A stretch of 61,458 nt of DNA from Oscillibacter sp. (GCA_017446225.1 JAFSRH010000004.1:1-61458); one strand, 5' to 3'. Positions 23,928-34,188 are shown, counted from the first letter of the stretch. Translations and numbers: made by a program. Notes: a model not told the origin generated them from the letters alone.

Positions 23928-24239
23928 ATGGCAATGAAAGTCAAGAAAGGCGACACTGTGCTGGTCCTCTCCGGCAAAGACCGGGGCAAACAGGGAAAGA
24001 TTCTGGGCACGGTGCCCAAGGAGTCCAAGGTCGTGGTCGAAGGCCTGAACATGGTGACGTGCCATGTCAAGCCCCGCAGACAGGGCGAGACCGGCGGCAT
24101 TATCAACCGGGAAGCCGCCATGCCGGCCTGTAAGGTACAGGTCGTGTGTCCGAAGTGCGGCAAGGCCACGCGCGTGGCCTACAAGATTGAGGACAACAAG
24201 AAGTTCCGCGTCTGCAAGCACTGCGGCGCGGCGCTGTGA
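23928..24239 (+). CDS. rplX: Ribosomal protein L24
   Basis: 103 residues with the KOW motif near the start ([20 protein letters not shown]). The C-terminal part carries two Cys pairs (CPKCGK and CKHCGA) forming a zinc ribbon, as in a subset of Firmicutes L24 proteins. Confidence 0.96.
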   Translation: MAMKVKKGDTVLVLSGKDRGKQGKILGTVPKESKVVVEGLNMVTCHVKPRRQGETGGIINREAAMPACKVQVVCPKCGKATRVAYKIEDNKKFRVCKHCGAAL

Positions 24240-24255
24240 AGGAGGAGCGGGAACT

Positions 24256-24795
24256 ATGGCAAGACTGAAGGAACGCTATAAAGCCGATGTCGCTCCGGCC
24301 CTCATGAAGCAGTTCGGCTATAAAAGCGTCATGCAGATTCCGCGTATCGAAAAGGTAGTCGTCAACGTTGGCTGCGGGGAGGCCCGCGAAAACGCGAAGA
24401 TTCTGGACAACGTCTCCGGCGACCTCGCGAAGATTACCGGACAGAAACCGGTCATCACCCGCGCGCGGAAGTCCATTGCGAACTTTAAACTGCGGGAAAA
24501 TATGCCCATCGGCGCGAAGGTCACGCTCCGGGGCGAAAAGATGTGGGAATTCCTCGATCGTCTGTTCAACGTGGCCCTTCCGCGTGTGCGTGACTTTCAG
24601 GGAATCAGCCCCAACGCCTTTGACGGGCGCGGCAATTATGCCCTTGGAATCCGCGAGCAGTTGATTTTCCCCGAAATCGAGTACGATAAAATTGACAAAA
24701 TCCGCGGTATGGACGTGGTCATCTGCACCACCGCCAAAACGGATGAAGAGGCCCGCGCCCTGCTCGGTCAGGTCGGAGCGCCGTTCGCCCGCTGA
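24256..24795 (+). CDS. rplE: Ribosomal protein L5
   Basis: 179 residues; [33 protein letters not shown] and the loop [20 protein letters not shown] are conserved L5 features (5S rRNA binding). The start follows AAGGAGGAGC. Confidence 0.97.
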   Translation: MARLKERYKADVAPALMKQFGYKSVMQIPRIEKVVVNVGCGEARENAKILDNVSGDLAKITGQKPVITRARKSIANFKLRENMPIGAKVTLRGEKMWEFLDRLFNVALPRVRDFQGISPNAFDGRGNYALGIREQLIFPEIEYDKIDKIRGMDVVICTTAKTDEEARALLGQVGAPFAR

Positions 24796-24807
24796 GGAGG
24801 AACCATC

Positions 24808-24993
24808 ATGGCTAAGAAATCAATGATTCTCAAGCAACAGCGGCCCGCGAAGTTCTCCACGCGCAAGTACAACCGCTGTAAACTCTGCGGACGCCCCCAT
24901 GCTTATCTGCGTAACTACGGCGTCTGCCGCATCTGCTTCCGGGAGCTGGCCTATCACGGCCAGATTCCCGGCGTCCGGAAAGCCTCGTTCTGA
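24808..24993 (+). CDS. rpsN: Ribosomal protein S14, zinc-binding type
   Basis: 61 residues with Cys24-x-x-Cys27 and Cys40-x-x-Cys43, the short zinc form (type Z) used by most Firmicutes; ends [11 protein letters not shown]. It is followed by an unusually long spacer before rpsH. Confidence 0.97.
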   Translation: MAKKSMILKQQRPAKFSTRKYNRCKLCGRPHAYLRNYGVCRICFRELAYHGQIPGVRKASF

Positions 24994-25178
24994 GCGCCGG
25001 AAACATCGCTTCTAAAATGTAGACACCGGCTCCGGGGGCTGGTGTCTCCGGACGGCGAAAGGTCACGGACACCGGCGGGAGAAGGCGCGCCCGTCCGGGC
25101 CGCCTGTACAGGTTTCTGTGATACCTCGCCGCCGTAGCGGCCACGTATGCCGCCACCCTTATGTAAGGAGGACTCATT
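24994..25178 (+). other. 185-base spacer inside the spc cluster
   Basis: Most genes in this cluster are 10-25 bases apart. This spacer holds a strong hairpin (AGACACCGGC pairing with GCTGGTGTCT, about 25020-25046), a second GGACACCGG copy near 25068 and a GGCGG/CCGCC-rich segment. No start codon with coding potential was found. It may be a ribosomal-protein feedback element or an mRNA processing site ahead of rpsH. Confidence 0.4.
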
Positions 25179-25577
25179 ATGCACATCACCGATCCGGTCG
25201 CGGATATGCTCACCCGTATCCGAAACGCCAACGCGGCAAAACATGACAAGGTGGAAGTCCCCGCCTCCAACATGAAAAAGAGCATTGCCCGCATTTTACT
25301 GGAAGAGGGCTACATCCGGAATTACCAGATTCTGGACGACTGCCCGCAGGGGACCATTCGTATCACGTTAAAGTACAACACCGGGAAAGAACGGGTCATT
25401 ACGGGCCTGAAACGGGTCTCGAAGCCCGGACTGCGCGTCTACGCCGGGGCGGACGAACTGCCCAAGGTGTTACGCGGTCTCGGTATCGCTATCATTTCCA
25501 CGTCCAGAGGCGTCATGACCGACAAGAAAGCGCGCGAGCTGCACGTTGGCGGCGAAGTTCTGGCGTTTGTTTGGTAA
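25179..25577 (+). CDS. rpsH: Ribosomal protein S8
   Basis: 132 residues; [18 protein letters not shown] and the C-terminal signature [17 protein letters not shown] are intact. It has a strong AAGGAGG. In other bacteria S8 represses the spc operon; the spacer just upstream is a candidate site but shows no match I recognise. Confidence 0.97.
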   Translation: MHITDPVADMLTRIRNANAAKHDKVEVPASNMKKSIARILLEEGYIRNYQILDDCPQGTIRITLKYNTGKERVITGLKRVSKPGLRVYAGADELPKVLRGLGIAIISTSRGVMTDKKARELHVGGEVLAFVW

Positions 25578-25590
25578 GGGGGTAGGAAGT

Positions 25591-26136
25591 ATGTCTCGTA
25601 TTGGCAGAATGCCCATTACCGTTCCCGCCGGGGTCACGGTCGACATCGCCGAAGGCAACGTGGTTACCGTCAAGGGGCCTAAGGGCGAACTGACGCAGGC
25701 CCTCCGCCCCGAAATGAAAATCAAACTGGACGGCGCCGTTTTGACGGTGGAACGCCCCTCCGAAGATAAGCTCCACCGCAGTCTGCACGGCCTGACGCGC
25801 TCCCTGTTGCACAACATGATCGTGGGCGTGACGGACGGCTATAAGAAGGAACTCGAAGTAAACGGCGTGGGGTACCGTGTCAGCAAAGAGGGAAAGAACC
25901 TCGTCATGAACCTTGGCTACTCCCACCCGGTTACCGTGGAGGAGACGGACGGCATTACCATTGACGTTCCCGCGCCGAATAAAATCGTCATCAGCGGCTG
26001 TGACAAGCAGAAAGTCGGGCAGTTTGCCGCCGAAGTCCGCGAAAAGCGCCCGCCCGAACCCTATAAGGGCAAAGGCATCAAGTACGCCAACGAGGTCATC
26101 CGCCGCAAGGTCGGCAAGACCGGCGCGAAGAAATAA
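25591..26136 (+). CDS. rplF: Ribosomal protein L6
   Basis: 181 residues from an ATG behind [26 protein letters not shown] at the N-terminus and [20 protein letters not shown] at the C-terminus are diagnostic of L6. Confidence 0.97.
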   Translation: MSRIGRMPITVPAGVTVDIAEGNVVTVKGPKGELTQALRPEMKIKLDGAVLTVERPSEDKLHRSLHGLTRSLLHNMIVGVTDGYKKELEVNGVGYRVSKEGKNLVMNLGYSHPVTVEETDGITIDVPAPNKIVISGCDKQKVGQFAAEVREKRPPEPYKGKGIKYANEVIRRKVGKTGAKK

Positions 26137-26150
26137 GGAGGCGCTCTGAC

Positions 26151-26510
26151 ATGATTAAACGTCCCAACACCAACGCCCAGCGCATGAAGCGCCATCGGCG
26201 TATTCGCGCGAAAATTTCCGGCACGTCTGAAACGCCGCGCCTGAACGTCTTCCGCAGTGAGGCCAACATCTACGCGCAAGTCATTGACGACAGCAAGGGC
26301 TTCACGCTCGTTTCCGCGTCCTCTCTGGATAAGGAAATCGAGGGCTACGGCGGAAATATCAAGGCGGCGGAAGCCGTGGGAAAGTTAGTGGCCAAACGCG
26401 CGCTTGAAAAGGGTATCGAAAACGTGGTCTTTGACCGCGGCGGATACCTGTACCATGGCCGCGTGAAAGCGCTGGCGGAAGGCGCCCGCGAGGGCGGACT
26501 GAAATTCTAA
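26151..26510 (+). CDS. rplR: Ribosomal protein L18
   Basis: 119 residues; [20 protein letters not shown] and [20 protein letters not shown] are the L18 signatures (5S rRNA binding, with L5). Confidence 0.97.
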   Translation: MIKRPNTNAQRMKRHRRIRAKISGTSETPRLNVFRSEANIYAQVIDDSKGFTLVSASSLDKEIEGYGGNIKAAEAVGKLVAKRALEKGIENVVFDRGGYLYHGRVKALAEGAREGGLKF

Positions 26511-26527
26511 GGGAGGAGGAACGACAT

Positions 26528-27028
26528 ATGCCCAGATTTGAACGCGAACAGAGCGAGTATATCGAAAAAGTCGTTTCCCTGAACCGGGTCTCCAAGACCG
26601 TCAAGGGCGGTCGTGTGATGAAGTTCTCGGCGCTGGTTGTCGTGGGAGACGGCAAGGGAAAGGTCGGCTACGGTCTCGGCAAGGCCGCCGAAGTCCCCGA
26701 AGCCATCCGGAAGGGAATTGAAACCGCGAAGAAAAACTTCATCACGGTGACGCTCTCCGGCGACACCATCCCCCATGAGACCATCGGCGTTTCGGGAGCC
26801 GGACGCGTGCTGATGAAGCCCGCCGCGCCCGGTACCGGCGTAATCGCCGGAGGCGCGGTCCGCGCCGTGGTGGAAGCCGCCGGAATTAAAGATATCCGCA
26901 CCAAATGCCTGCGCTCCAACAACCCGAACAACGTGGTAGCCGCCGCGTTTGAGGGCCTCATGAGTATGCGCGGCCCCGAAGAAGTCGCCCGTATCCGGGG
27001 CAAGAGTCCCGCGGATATTCTGGGCTGA
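26528..27028 (+). CDS. rpsE: Ribosomal protein S5
   Basis: 166 residues; the double-stranded RNA-binding-like domain [20 protein letters not shown] and the signature [20 protein letters not shown] are seen. Normal length. Confidence 0.97.
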   Translation: MPRFEREQSEYIEKVVSLNRVSKTVKGGRVMKFSALVVVGDGKGKVGYGLGKAAEVPEAIRKGIETAKKNFITVTLSGDTIPHETIGVSGAGRVLMKPAAPGTGVIAGGAVRAVVEAAGIKDIRTKCLRSNNPNNVVAAAFEGLMSMRGPEEVARIRGKSPADILG

Positions 27029-27042
27029 GGAGGGCCTCAGAG

Positions 27043-27237
27043 ATGGAATATAAAATTACGCTCGTCAAGAGCCTGAACGGCCGCCTGAAAAAGCAGATCG
27101 CCACGGCCCACGCGCTGGGCCTGCGCCGGATCGGCGACACCACCATGCAGCCGGATAACGATTGCACCCGGGGCAAAATCGCCAAAATCGGCTATCTGCT
27201 CCACGTCACAGAGGAAGAAGGAGGCGCGAACGCATGA
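27043..27237 (+). CDS. rpmD: Ribosomal protein L30
   Basis: 64 residues; [20 protein letters not shown] and [15 protein letters not shown] define L30. Its stop overlaps the rplO start (ATGA). Confidence 0.95.
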   Translation: MEYKITLVKSLNGRLKKQIATAHALGLRRIGDTTMQPDNDCTRGKIAKIGYLLHVTEEEGGANA

Positions 27238-27674
27238 AGCTGAGCGAACTGTCCCCGGCGGAAGGTTCCGTCCGGGCGGCCTACCGCAAGGGACGCGGGG
27301 CCGGTTCGGGCAACGGCAAAACCGCCGGACGCGGCCATAAAGGTCAGAAAGCCCGCTCGGGCGGCAAGGTCCGCGCCGGATTCGAGGGCGGCCAAATGCC
27401 TCTGGCGCGGCGCGTGCCCAAGCGCGGCTTCAACAATATTTTCGCGAAGCCGCTGGAAATCATCAACCTGAACGCGCTGGACGCGTTCCATGACGGCGAC
27501 ACGGTCACGGCCGAAGCCCTGCTTGAAAAACGCATTCTTTCCTCTTGCCGGTACGGCTACAAAGTGCTCGGCAAGGGCGCGGTGACAAAGAAAGTGACCG
27601 TACAGGCCAACGCGTTTTCCGACTCCGCCAAAAAGGCTATCGAGGAAGCCGGAGGGAAGGCCGAGGTGATCTGA
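27234..27674 (+). CDS. rplO: Ribosomal protein L15
   Basis: 146 residues from an ATG overlapping the rpmD stop; [20 protein letters not shown] and the Gly-rich [20 protein letters not shown] are diagnostic. The TGA shares its last base with the secY ATG. Confidence 0.97.
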   Translation: MKLSELSPAEGSVRAAYRKGRGAGSGNGKTAGRGHKGQKARSGGKVRAGFEGGQMPLARRVPKRGFNNIFAKPLEIINLNALDAFHDGDTVTAEALLEKRILSSCRYGYKVLGKGAVTKKVTVQANAFSDSAKKAIEEAGGKAEVI

Positions 27675-29050
27675 TGATTCAGACCATTCAACGGGCGTGG
27701 GCCGTGCCGGAACTGCGCCGGAAAATCGTCTTTACGCTCCTGATTCTCCTGATTTTCCGGATCGGCAACGCCATTACCGTACCCTATATCAACACGGAAA
27801 TTCTCAAGGACCAGTTGGACGCCATGGGCACCACCTATTTCGGACTGCTCAACGCCATGAGCGGCGGCGCGTTCCAGATGGCCACCGTGTTCGCCCTGAG
27901 CATTCAGCCCTATATCAACAGCTCCATCATTATCCAGCTTCTGACGGTCGCCATTCCCGCCCTTGAGCGGATGTCCAAAGAGGGCGGAGAGGAAGGCCGG
28001 AAGAAAATCCAGTCCATCACCCGTTATACGACCATTGCCATTGCCATTTTACAGGCCATCGGCTACTATTTCCTGATGAAGCGTAACGGCATTCTGCAAA
28101 CGGGCGGCGAGGGGATCTGGCCCGCGCTGGTGATTATCGTCACGCTTATTGCCGGTTCGTCCTTCGTCATGTGGATGGGCGAACAGGTCAACGAGTTCGG
28201 AATCGGCAACGGCATTTCCATGATTCTGTTCGCCGGTATCCTCTCCCGCGTGCCCAGCATGGTGACCGGACTTGTGGAGGGCGTGCAGACATGGTCCAAC
28301 CTCCAGAGCGGCGACATGACCCTTGACACGCTCCAAAGCGCCGGTTACACGGAAGAGAGCGCCCAACGCCTGATTGACTCGGCCATTGCTCCGTGGGGCG
28401 CGGTCCTGCTGGTGCTGGGTATGCTGGCCCTGATTGTGTTCATTGTGTTCATCAATGACGCCGAACGCCGGATTCCGGTCCAGTACGCCAAGCGTCAGGT
28501 CGGACGCCGGATGTACGGCGGACAGTCGACCAACCTGCCCATGAAAGTCGGTATGGCCGGCGTACTGCCCATCATCTTCGCGCAGAGCATCGCCTCCCTG
28601 CCGATTACCGTTTGGAGCTTTATCGGCATTCCGGACGAGGGCACGGTGTCGTACGCCATCTATAAGGCCATTGACGCGCAGTCGTTCCTCTATATGGTAG
28701 CGTATTTCATCATGATCATCGGTTTCAGCTATTTCTACGCCACCATCCAATTTAATCCCGTGGAAATCGCCAACAACCTGAAAAAACAGGGCGGCTTTAT
28801 TCCCGGTTTCCGTCCCGGTAAACCCACCATTGAGTTTATCAAGCGCGTGTTGAACCGGATTACGTTCTTCGGCGCGATCTATCTGGGCATTGTGGCCCTG
28901 TGCCCGCTGATTGTGGGCAAGATTGTGCAAAACAGTTCCGTGTCCATCGGCGGCACGTCCGTCATTATCGTGGTCGGCGTGGCGCTGGAAACCGTCAAGG
29001 CGTTGGAATCCCAGATGTTAATGCGGCAGTACAAGGGATTCTTGGAGTAA
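27674..29050 (+). CDS. secY: Protein translocase subunit SecY
   Basis: 458-residue polytopic membrane protein forming the Sec channel. Ten membrane segments are discernible, beginning KIVFTLLILLIFRIGNAI. The plug-region sequence is followed by the signature ALSIQPYINSSIIIQLL, and the ribosome-contacting loop KRQVGRRMYGGQSTNLP is present. It is about 25 residues longer than average because of an insert near residues 205-240 (GDMTLDTLQSAGYTEESAQ), predicted to face outside. Coupled to rplO by a TGATG overlap, as usual in spc operons. Confidence 0.97.
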   Translation: MIQTIQRAWAVPELRRKIVFTLLILLIFRIGNAITVPYINTEILKDQLDAMGTTYFGLLNAMSGGAFQMATVFALSIQPYINSSIIIQLLTVAIPALERMSKEGGEEGRKKIQSITRYTTIAIAILQAIGYYFLMKRNGILQTGGEGIWPALVIIVTLIAGSSFVMWMGEQVNEFGIGNGISMILFAGILSRVPSMVTGLVEGVQTWSNLQSGDMTLDTLQSAGYTEESAQRLIDSAIAPWGAVLLVLGMLALIVFIVFINDAERRIPVQYAKRQVGRRMYGGQSTNLPMKVGMAGVLPIIFAQSIASLPITVWSFIGIPDEGTVSYAIYKAIDAQSFLYMVAYFIMIIGFSYFYATIQFNPVEIANNLKKQGGFIPGFRPGKPTIEFIKRVLNRITFFGAIYLGIVALCPLIVGKIVQNSSVSIGGTSVIIVVGVALETVKALESQMLMRQYKGFLE

Positions 29051-29065
29051 CGAAAAGGAGAGCTT

Positions 29066-29698
29066 ATGAAACTGATTTTGTTAGGCGCTCCCGGCGCGGG
29101 AAAGGGCACACAGGCGGAAATCCTCTGTGACCGCCTCCGCATCCCCACCATTTCGACCGGAAACATCCTCCGGGCCGCCGTCAAGAACGGCACCCCCACC
29201 GGCCTGAAGGCAAAGGCCTTTATGGACGCCGGACAACTGGTCCCGGACGAGGTCATCATTGGCATTATCTCCGAACGTCTGCAAGAAGACGACTGCAAGA
29301 ACGGTTATATTCTGGACGGCGTGCCGCGCACGATCGCGCAGGCGGAAGCGTTGGAAAAGGCCGGCATTCTGTTTGACGCGGTGGTGTCCATTGAGATTTC
29401 GGACGAAACCATCATGGAACGCATGGCCGGACGCCGGGTCTGTGAGTCGTGCGGCGCGAGTTACCACGTGGTGGCGGTGCCGCCGAAACAGGAAGGCGTG
29501 TGCGACCGTTGCGGCGGGAAGCTCATCCGGCGCAAGGACGACGCCCCGGAGACTGTCAAGTCCCGGCTGGACGTGTACCATCAGGAGACGGAACCGCTCA
29601 AGGCGTTTTACGCGAAACGGAATCTGCTCAAGACGGTGGAGAACCAGTCCACGGTCGAGGCCACTACGGCGGCGATTCTGAAGGTTCTGGAGGCGTGA
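29066..29698 (+). CDS. adk: Adenylate kinase
   Basis: 210 residues; P-loop GAPGAGKGT (residues 7-15), NMP-binding STGNILR and a LID domain with a four-Cys zinc site (CESCGASYH and CDRCGG), as in many Gram-positive adenylate kinases. The normally conserved DGFPRT motif reads DGVPRT here (Phe to Val), a small oddity near the AMP site. Catalyses ATP + AMP to 2 ADP. Located between secY and map in the typical Firmicutes order. Confidence 0.96.
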   Translation: MKLILLGAPGAGKGTQAEILCDRLRIPTISTGNILRAAVKNGTPTGLKAKAFMDAGQLVPDEVIIGIISERLQEDDCKNGYILDGVPRTIAQAEALEKAGILFDAVVSIEISDETIMERMAGRRVCESCGASYHVVAVPPKQEGVCDRCGGKLIRRKDDAPETVKSRLDVYHQETEPLKAFYAKRNLLKTVENQSTVEATTAAILKVLEA

Positions 29699-29702
29699 GC
29701 GA

Positions 29703-30509
29703 ATGACGCCGAATCCTTTCCGCCTGAAAGTGTCCGCCGGACAACAGGAGCGGATCATCATCAAGTCCCCGCACGAAATTGAGCGTATGCGCCGCGCCGG
29801 GAAAATCACGGCGGCGGCCCGTGCCCTTGCCGGTACCCTGATCCGGCCCGGCGTCACCACGCAGTCGATCGACCGGGAAGTCAGTCAGTTTATCCGCTCT
29901 CAGGGCGCGGTCCCGTCCTTTTACCGCTATAACGGCTTCCCCGCCAGCGTCTGTATCAGCGTCAACGAGGAAGTCATACACGGCATTCCGGGCAAGCGGC
30001 GTCTCAAAGAGGGCGACATTGTCAGTGTGGACGTGGGCGCGCTGATCGGCGGGTATCACGGCGACTGCTGCGCCACGTTCCCCTGCGGGGAGATTTCCCC
30101 GGAGGCCCAACGCCTGATTGACGTCACCCGTCAGAGTTTCTTTGAGGGAATCGCGAAGGCCAGAGAGGGAAACCGCCTCTTTGACATCTCCGCCGCCGTT
30201 CAGAACTACGTGGAAAGTCACGGTTATTCGATTGTCCGGGAGTACGTGGGGCACGGCGTGGGAACCCATCTCCACGAACCCCCGGAGGTGCCCAATTATG
30301 TTCCGTCCCGCAAGGGCGGCAACCCCCGTCTTTTGCGCGGCATGACCATTGCCGTGGAGCCTATGGTCAACGCCGGCGCGGCGGCGGTCAGCGTCCTTGA
30401 CAACAACTGGACGGTCGTCACGAAGGACGGCAAATGGGCCGCGCATTACGAAAACACCATCCTGATTACCGATGGGGAGCCGGAAATCCTGACCGCCCCG
30501 GCCATCTGA
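29703..30509 (+). CDS. map: Methionine aminopeptidase, type I
   Basis: 268 residues; removes initiator Met from nascent proteins. The five metal ligands are in place: Asp in VSVDVGA, Asp in GYHGDCC, His in YVGHGVGTHLHE, Glu in TIAVEPM and Glu in AHYENTI. It has about 20 extra N-terminal residues (MTPNPFRLKVSAGQQERIII) compared with standard type Ia enzymes; the ATG is well spaced from GGAGG inside the adk stop region, so the extension is probably real. Confidence 0.94.
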   Translation: MTPNPFRLKVSAGQQERIIIKSPHEIERMRRAGKITAAARALAGTLIRPGVTTQSIDREVSQFIRSQGAVPSFYRYNGFPASVCISVNEEVIHGIPGKRRLKEGDIVSVDVGALIGGYHGDCCATFPCGEISPEAQRLIDVTRQSFFEGIAKAREGNRLFDISAAVQNYVESHGYSIVREYVGHGVGTHLHEPPEVPNYVPSRKGGNPRLLRGMTIAVEPMVNAGAAAVSVLDNNWTVVTKDGKWAAHYENTILITDGEPEILTAPAI

Positions 30510-30521
30510 ACAGGTAACCGT

Positions 30522-30806
30522 ATGGACATTGAGAAAGCGAACATTGTGCGCTCCGGCGCGGGAAGAGACAAGGGAAAACTCTTTGTTGTCCTTGCGGTGG
30601 AGGGGGACTATCTCCTGCTGGCTGATGGGAAGTCCAGAAAGCTGGAATCACCGAAACGCAAAAAACAGCGCCACGTGCTCTTTGTGGCCGCGGACAACGA
30701 GAACCGGCTCTCCAAAAAAATCAGAGGTGAGGAAAAAATCACCAACAGTGAACTCCGTAGAGCGTTGGCGGCTTACCGCGATGCCGGTACGGAACAGGAG
30801 GGATAA
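30522..30806 (+). CDS. KOW-domain RNA-binding protein (L14e-like)
   Basis: 94 residues with an N-terminal KOW-type beta-barrel motif (ANIVRSGAGRDKGKLFVVLA) similar to eukaryotic/archaeal L14e, then a basic helix (ESPKRKKQRHVLF). Genes of this type often sit between map and infA in Clostridia, as here. Translation or rRNA binding is inferred from context; no defined function is known to me. Confidence 0.75.
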   Translation: MDIEKANIVRSGAGRDKGKLFVVLAVEGDYLLLADGKSRKLESPKRKKQRHVLFVAADNENRLSKKIRGEEKITNSELRRALAAYRDAGTEQEG

Positions 30807-30809
30807 CGC

Positions 30810-31028
30810 TTGGCAAAATCCGACATGATTGAGGTCGAGGGCGTAGTGGTCGAAGCCCTGCCCAACACAACCTTTCAGGTTGACATTGGCAACGGGCATA
30901 AAATCCTTGCCCATATTTCCGGAAAACTCAGAATGAATTTCATCAGGATTCTGCCCGGCGACCGGGTCACGGTGGAAATGTCCCCCTATGACCTCACCCG
31001 AGGCCGGATTACCTGGCGCAGCAAGTAG
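30810..31028 (+). CDS. infA: Translation initiation factor IF-1
   Basis: 72 residues from a TTG start; S1-like OB fold with [20 protein letters not shown] and LSPYDLTRG-type ending ([16 protein letters not shown]). Length exactly that of the family. Three bases from the KOW gene stop. Confidence 0.96.
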   Translation: MAKSDMIEVEGVVVEALPNTTFQVDIGNGHKILAHISGKLRMNFIRILPGDRVTVEMSPYDLTRGRITWRSK

Positions 31029-31042
31029 GAGGCTGAAAAGCT

Positions 31043-31156
31043 ATGAAAGTAAGACCGTCCGTGAAGCCCATGTGCGAGAAGTGCAAAATCATCCGCCGCA
31101 AAGGCCGGGTTATGATTATCTGCGAAAACCCCAAGCACAAACAGAGACAGGGCTGA
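31043..31156 (+). CDS. rpmJ: Ribosomal protein L36
   Basis: 37-residue protein, [20 protein letters not shown] with zinc ligands Cys11, Cys14, Cys27 and His32, ending HKQRQG. It lies between infA and rpsM, its usual place, behind TAGGAGGC. Confidence 0.97.
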   Translation: MKVRPSVKPMCEKCKIIRRKGRVMIICENPKHKQRQG

Positions 31157-31180
31157 TATTTTCTGGAGGTGTAAGAATCT

Positions 31181-31546
31181 ATGGCACGTATTGCCGGTAT
31201 TGACCTGCCGAAAGAGAAGCGCATTGAAATCGGCCTGACCTATATCTATGGCATTGGCAGAAAGAGCGCACAGGACATTCTTTCCAAGACGGGCGTCAAC
31301 CCCGATACCCGCGTCAAGGACCTTTCGGACGCGGACGAACAGAAGCTCCGCGACGCGGTCAATGACTACACGGTAGAGGGCGATCTGCGCCGTCAAACCG
31401 CGCTGGACATCAAGCGTCTGGGCGAAATCGGGTGTTACCGCGGCATTCGGCACCGCCGGGGACTGCCCGTCCGGGGCCAGCGCAGCAAGACCAACGCCAG
31501 AACCCGCAAAGGTCCCAAAAAGACCATCGCGAACAAGAAGAAGTAA
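31181..31546 (+). CDS. rpsM: Ribosomal protein S13
   Basis: 121 residues; [20 protein letters not shown] and the signature [20 protein letters not shown] with a basic C-terminal tail. Follows a TGGAGG ribosome site. Confidence 0.97.
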   Translation: MARIAGIDLPKEKRIEIGLTYIYGIGRKSAQDILSKTGVNPDTRVKDLSDADEQKLRDAVNDYTVEGDLRRQTALDIKRLGEIGCYRGIRHRRGLPVRGQRSKTNARTRKGPKKTIANKKK

Positions 31547-31558
31547 GGAGGGCAACGT

Positions 31559-31963
31559 ATGGCAAGCGCGAAAACCGGCGGAAAGAAAGTCGTCCGCCGC
31601 CGCCGTGAGCGGAAAAATATCGAACGTGGTCAGGTCCATATCCGCTCTTCGTTCAACAACACCATGGTGACCGTGACGGATACGCAGGGCAACGCGATTT
31701 CGTGGGCGTCCTCCGGCGGCTTGGGGTTCCGGGGAAGCAAGAAGTCCACGCCCTTCGCGGCGCAGACCGCCGCCGAAACCGCCGCCCGCGCCGCACAGGA
31801 GCACGGCCTGAAAACCGTGGAAGTGTACGTCCGCGGCCCGGGACAGGGCCGGGAAGCCGCCATCCGCGCCTTACAGGCCGTGGGGCTGGAAGTCACCATG
31901 ATCAAAGACGTGACCCCCATCCCGCATAACGGATGCCGTCCGCCTAAGCGCCGCCGCGTGTAA
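31559..31963 (+). CDS. rpsK: Ribosomal protein S11
   Basis: 134 residues; [20 protein letters not shown] and the closing [17 protein letters not shown] are diagnostic of S11. Confidence 0.97.
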   Translation: MASAKTGGKKVVRRRRERKNIERGQVHIRSSFNNTMVTVTDTQGNAISWASSGGLGFRGSKKSTPFAAQTAAETAARAAQEHGLKTVEVYVRGPGQGREAAIRALQAVGLEVTMIKDVTPIPHNGCRPPKRRRV

Positions 31964-31985
31964 TCAAGAGGAGGGATTCAGCGAT

Positions 31986-32588
31986 ATGGCAAAAAATATG
32001 CAGCCGGTCGCCAAACGCTGTAAGGCGCTGGGCATTTCCCCCGCTGTGATGGGCTACACCAAGAAGAACACCAACCGCAACCCCGGCGGACAAATGCGCC
32101 GGAAAAAGAGCGATTACGGAATCCAGCTCAACGAGAAGCAGAAGGTCAAGTTCATTTACGGCATTCTGGAAAAGCAGTTCCGTTCCTACTACGAGGCGGC
32201 CGCCGCCGCGCCGGGACGTACCGGCGACAACCTGCTCATCACCGTGGAGCGCCGCCTTGACAACGTGGTCTACCGCATGGGATTCGCCATGACGCGCCGT
32301 CAGGCCCGGCAACTGGTCAACCACTCCCATTTCACCGTCAACGGGCGGAAGGTGAACATTCCTTCCTATCTGGTCAAGGCCGGGGACGTGATCGAGGTCG
32401 AAGAGGCCAGCCGTTCTTCCGTGATTTTCAAACGCCTGACCGGTCAGGACGCCCCGGTTTTCCTGATCCCCGAGTGGATGGAACGTGAAAAAACCGGACT
32501 CAAAGGCACCGTGACCCGCCTGCCTGTCCGGGAAGACATTGACGTCCCCGTGGAAGAGCACCTTATTGTGGAATTGTACTCCAAGTAA
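31986..32588 (+). CDS. rpsD: Ribosomal protein S4
   Basis: 200 residues; the S4 RNA-binding fold is clear (RRLDNVVYRMGFAMTRRQAR, then HFTVNGRKVNIPSY). No N-terminal zinc Cys cluster. Followed by an 83-base GC-rich spacer before rpoA. Confidence 0.96.
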   Translation: MAKNMQPVAKRCKALGISPAVMGYTKKNTNRNPGGQMRRKKSDYGIQLNEKQKVKFIYGILEKQFRSYYEAAAAAPGRTGDNLLITVERRLDNVVYRMGFAMTRRQARQLVNHSHFTVNGRKVNIPSYLVKAGDVIEVEEASRSSVIFKRLTGQDAPVFLIPEWMEREKTGLKGTVTRLPVREDIDVPVEEHLIVELYSK

Positions 32589-32671
32589 CGGGAGGACCGC
32601 GGCGGAATCGCGGCGGCGTGCGCCCCGTGATTTCCCGCCTGACAATCAGATGATGAAGGAGGGTTACACGC

Positions 32672-33625
32672 GTGTTTGAAATTGAAAAGCCCCTCATTGA
32701 GTTCATCGAAACTCCCAATGACCCCACTTATGGACGGTGCGTTGTGGACCGTCTGGAACGTGGATACGGCACAACGCTGGGCAACGCGCTGCGCCGCGTC
32801 ATGCTGTCCTCCCTTCCGGGCTACGCCCCCACCATGATTTCCATTGAGGGCGTACAGCATGAGTTTTCCACGATTCCGGGCGTCAAAGAGGACGTGACGG
32901 AAATCGTGCTCAACGTCAAGGGCCTGCTGACCAAACTGCACGGCGAGGGACCCCGGAAGGTGTTCATTGACGCCACCGGCCCTTGTGAGGTCACGGCACG
33001 GGATATCAAAAACGACAGTGAAGTGGAAGTGCTCAACAAAGACCTCCATATTGCCACGCTCGACAGTGGCGCCACGCTCAACATGGAAATCACGCTGGAC
33101 TACGGCCACGGCTACGTCAACGCCGATGCCAACAAGCCCCAGCAAAACAAAATCGGAATCATTGCCGTGGATTCCATCTACACCCCGGTCTACAAGGTCA
33201 ACTACACCGTGGAGCCGACCCGCGTGGGCACGTCCAGCAACTTCGACAAGCTGACGCTGGAAGTCTGGACGGACGGCACCATCTCCGCGCGGGACGCGGT
33301 GTCGCTGGGCGCTAAAATCCTCTGCGACCACTTCGCGCTGTTCATTGACCTGTCGGACAACGTTGGCTCCCGCCCGACCGTGGTCGAAAAGGCGGAGGCC
33401 CAGCGGGACAAGGTGCTGGAAATGACCATTGAAGAGCTTGACCTGTCCGTCCGTAGCTTTAACTGCCTCAAGCGCGCCAATATCAACACCGTGGAGGACC
33501 TGATTTCCAAGACGGAGGACGAGATGATGAAGGTCCGGAATCTGGGGCGGAAGTCTCTCGAAGAGGTCATGAACAAACTGGAAATGATGGGCTTGCACCT
33601 CGCCGATGAGGAGCCACCCGCGTGA
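32672..33625 (+). CDS. rpoA: RNA polymerase alpha subunit
   Basis: 317 residues from a GTG start behind AAGGAGGG. The N-terminal domain used for dimerisation and assembly begins [17 protein letters not shown] with [20 protein letters not shown]. The C-terminal domain that binds UP elements and activators has the HhH motif region [20 protein letters not shown] and [13 protein letters not shown]. Standard alpha-operon position between rpsD and rplQ. Confidence 0.98.
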   Translation: MFEIEKPLIEFIETPNDPTYGRCVVDRLERGYGTTLGNALRRVMLSSLPGYAPTMISIEGVQHEFSTIPGVKEDVTEIVLNVKGLLTKLHGEGPRKVFIDATGPCEVTARDIKNDSEVEVLNKDLHIATLDSGATLNMEITLDYGHGYVNADANKPQQNKIGIIAVDSIYTPVYKVNYTVEPTRVGTSSNFDKLTLEVWTDGTISARDAVSLGAKILCDHFALFIDLSDNVGSRPTVVEKAEAQRDKVLEMTIEELDLSVRSFNCLKRANINTVEDLISKTEDEMMKVRNLGRKSLEEVMNKLEMMGLHLADEEPPA

Positions 33626-33656
33626 CATCCTGACTGTAAAGGAGGAGACGGAACTT

Positions 33657-34001
33657 ATGCCTGCCAATCGAAAACTCGGCAAGCCTACCGACCAGCGGAA
33701 AGCCATGCTGCGTCAGCAGGTGACGGATTTTCTGGACCGCGGAAAGATGGAAACCACCGTGTCCCGCGCCAAAGAAATCCGCTCTCTGGCCGAAAAAATG
33801 ATTACACTTGGGAAAAAGAGCGATTTAGCGGCCTACCGCGCCGCCATGCGTTTCATCACCCGTGAGGACGTATGCAAGAAACTCTTTAAGGAAATCGCGC
33901 CCGGTTACACGGAGCGTCACGGCGGTTATACGCGTATCGTGCGTACGGGCGTACGCCGCGGGGACGCCGCCGAAACGGCTGTCATTGAACTGGTCCGCTG
34001 A
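33657..34001 (+). CDS. rplQ: Ribosomal protein L17
   Basis: 114 residues from the ATG behind AAAGGAGGAG ([20 protein letters not shown]); [22 protein letters not shown] at the end is typical. An earlier in-frame ATG lies within rpoA and is not used. Confidence 0.96.
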   Translation: MPANRKLGKPTDQRKAMLRQQVTDFLDRGKMETTVSRAKEIRSLAEKMITLGKKSDLAAYRAAMRFITREDVCKKLFKEIAPGYTERHGGYTRIVRTGVRRGDAAETAVIELVR

Positions 34002-34043
34002 CCTGTGAAGCGGCGGCCGCTTGTGCCATAGAACGGAGACGCC

Positions 34044-34181
34044 ATGACGGAAATTGCCCGTTTAATTCTGGGACTGCGCGAAGCCGGATGGAGCGCGGAG
34101 AAGATCAACAACTTCCTGATTTACATCGAGTCGGGAAACGACCTCTACAAGCCCGGGCCGGACAGCCGCGACAAAAACTGA
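34044..34181 (+). CDS. Small conserved-looking protein at the end of the alpha operon
   Basis: 45 residues, MTEIARLILGLREAGWSAEK followed by INNFLIYIESGNDLY and a charged end. It sits 42 bases after rplQ, before the operon terminator, with a moderate ribosome site (CGGAGACGCC). The alternation of hydrophobic and charged residues suggests two amphipathic helices. I do not recognise a family; the size and position suggest a real small gene rather than chance. Confidence 0.55.
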   Translation: MTEIARLILGLREAGWSAEKINNFLIYIESGNDLYKPGPDSRDKN

Positions 34182-34188
34182 TACCGTC

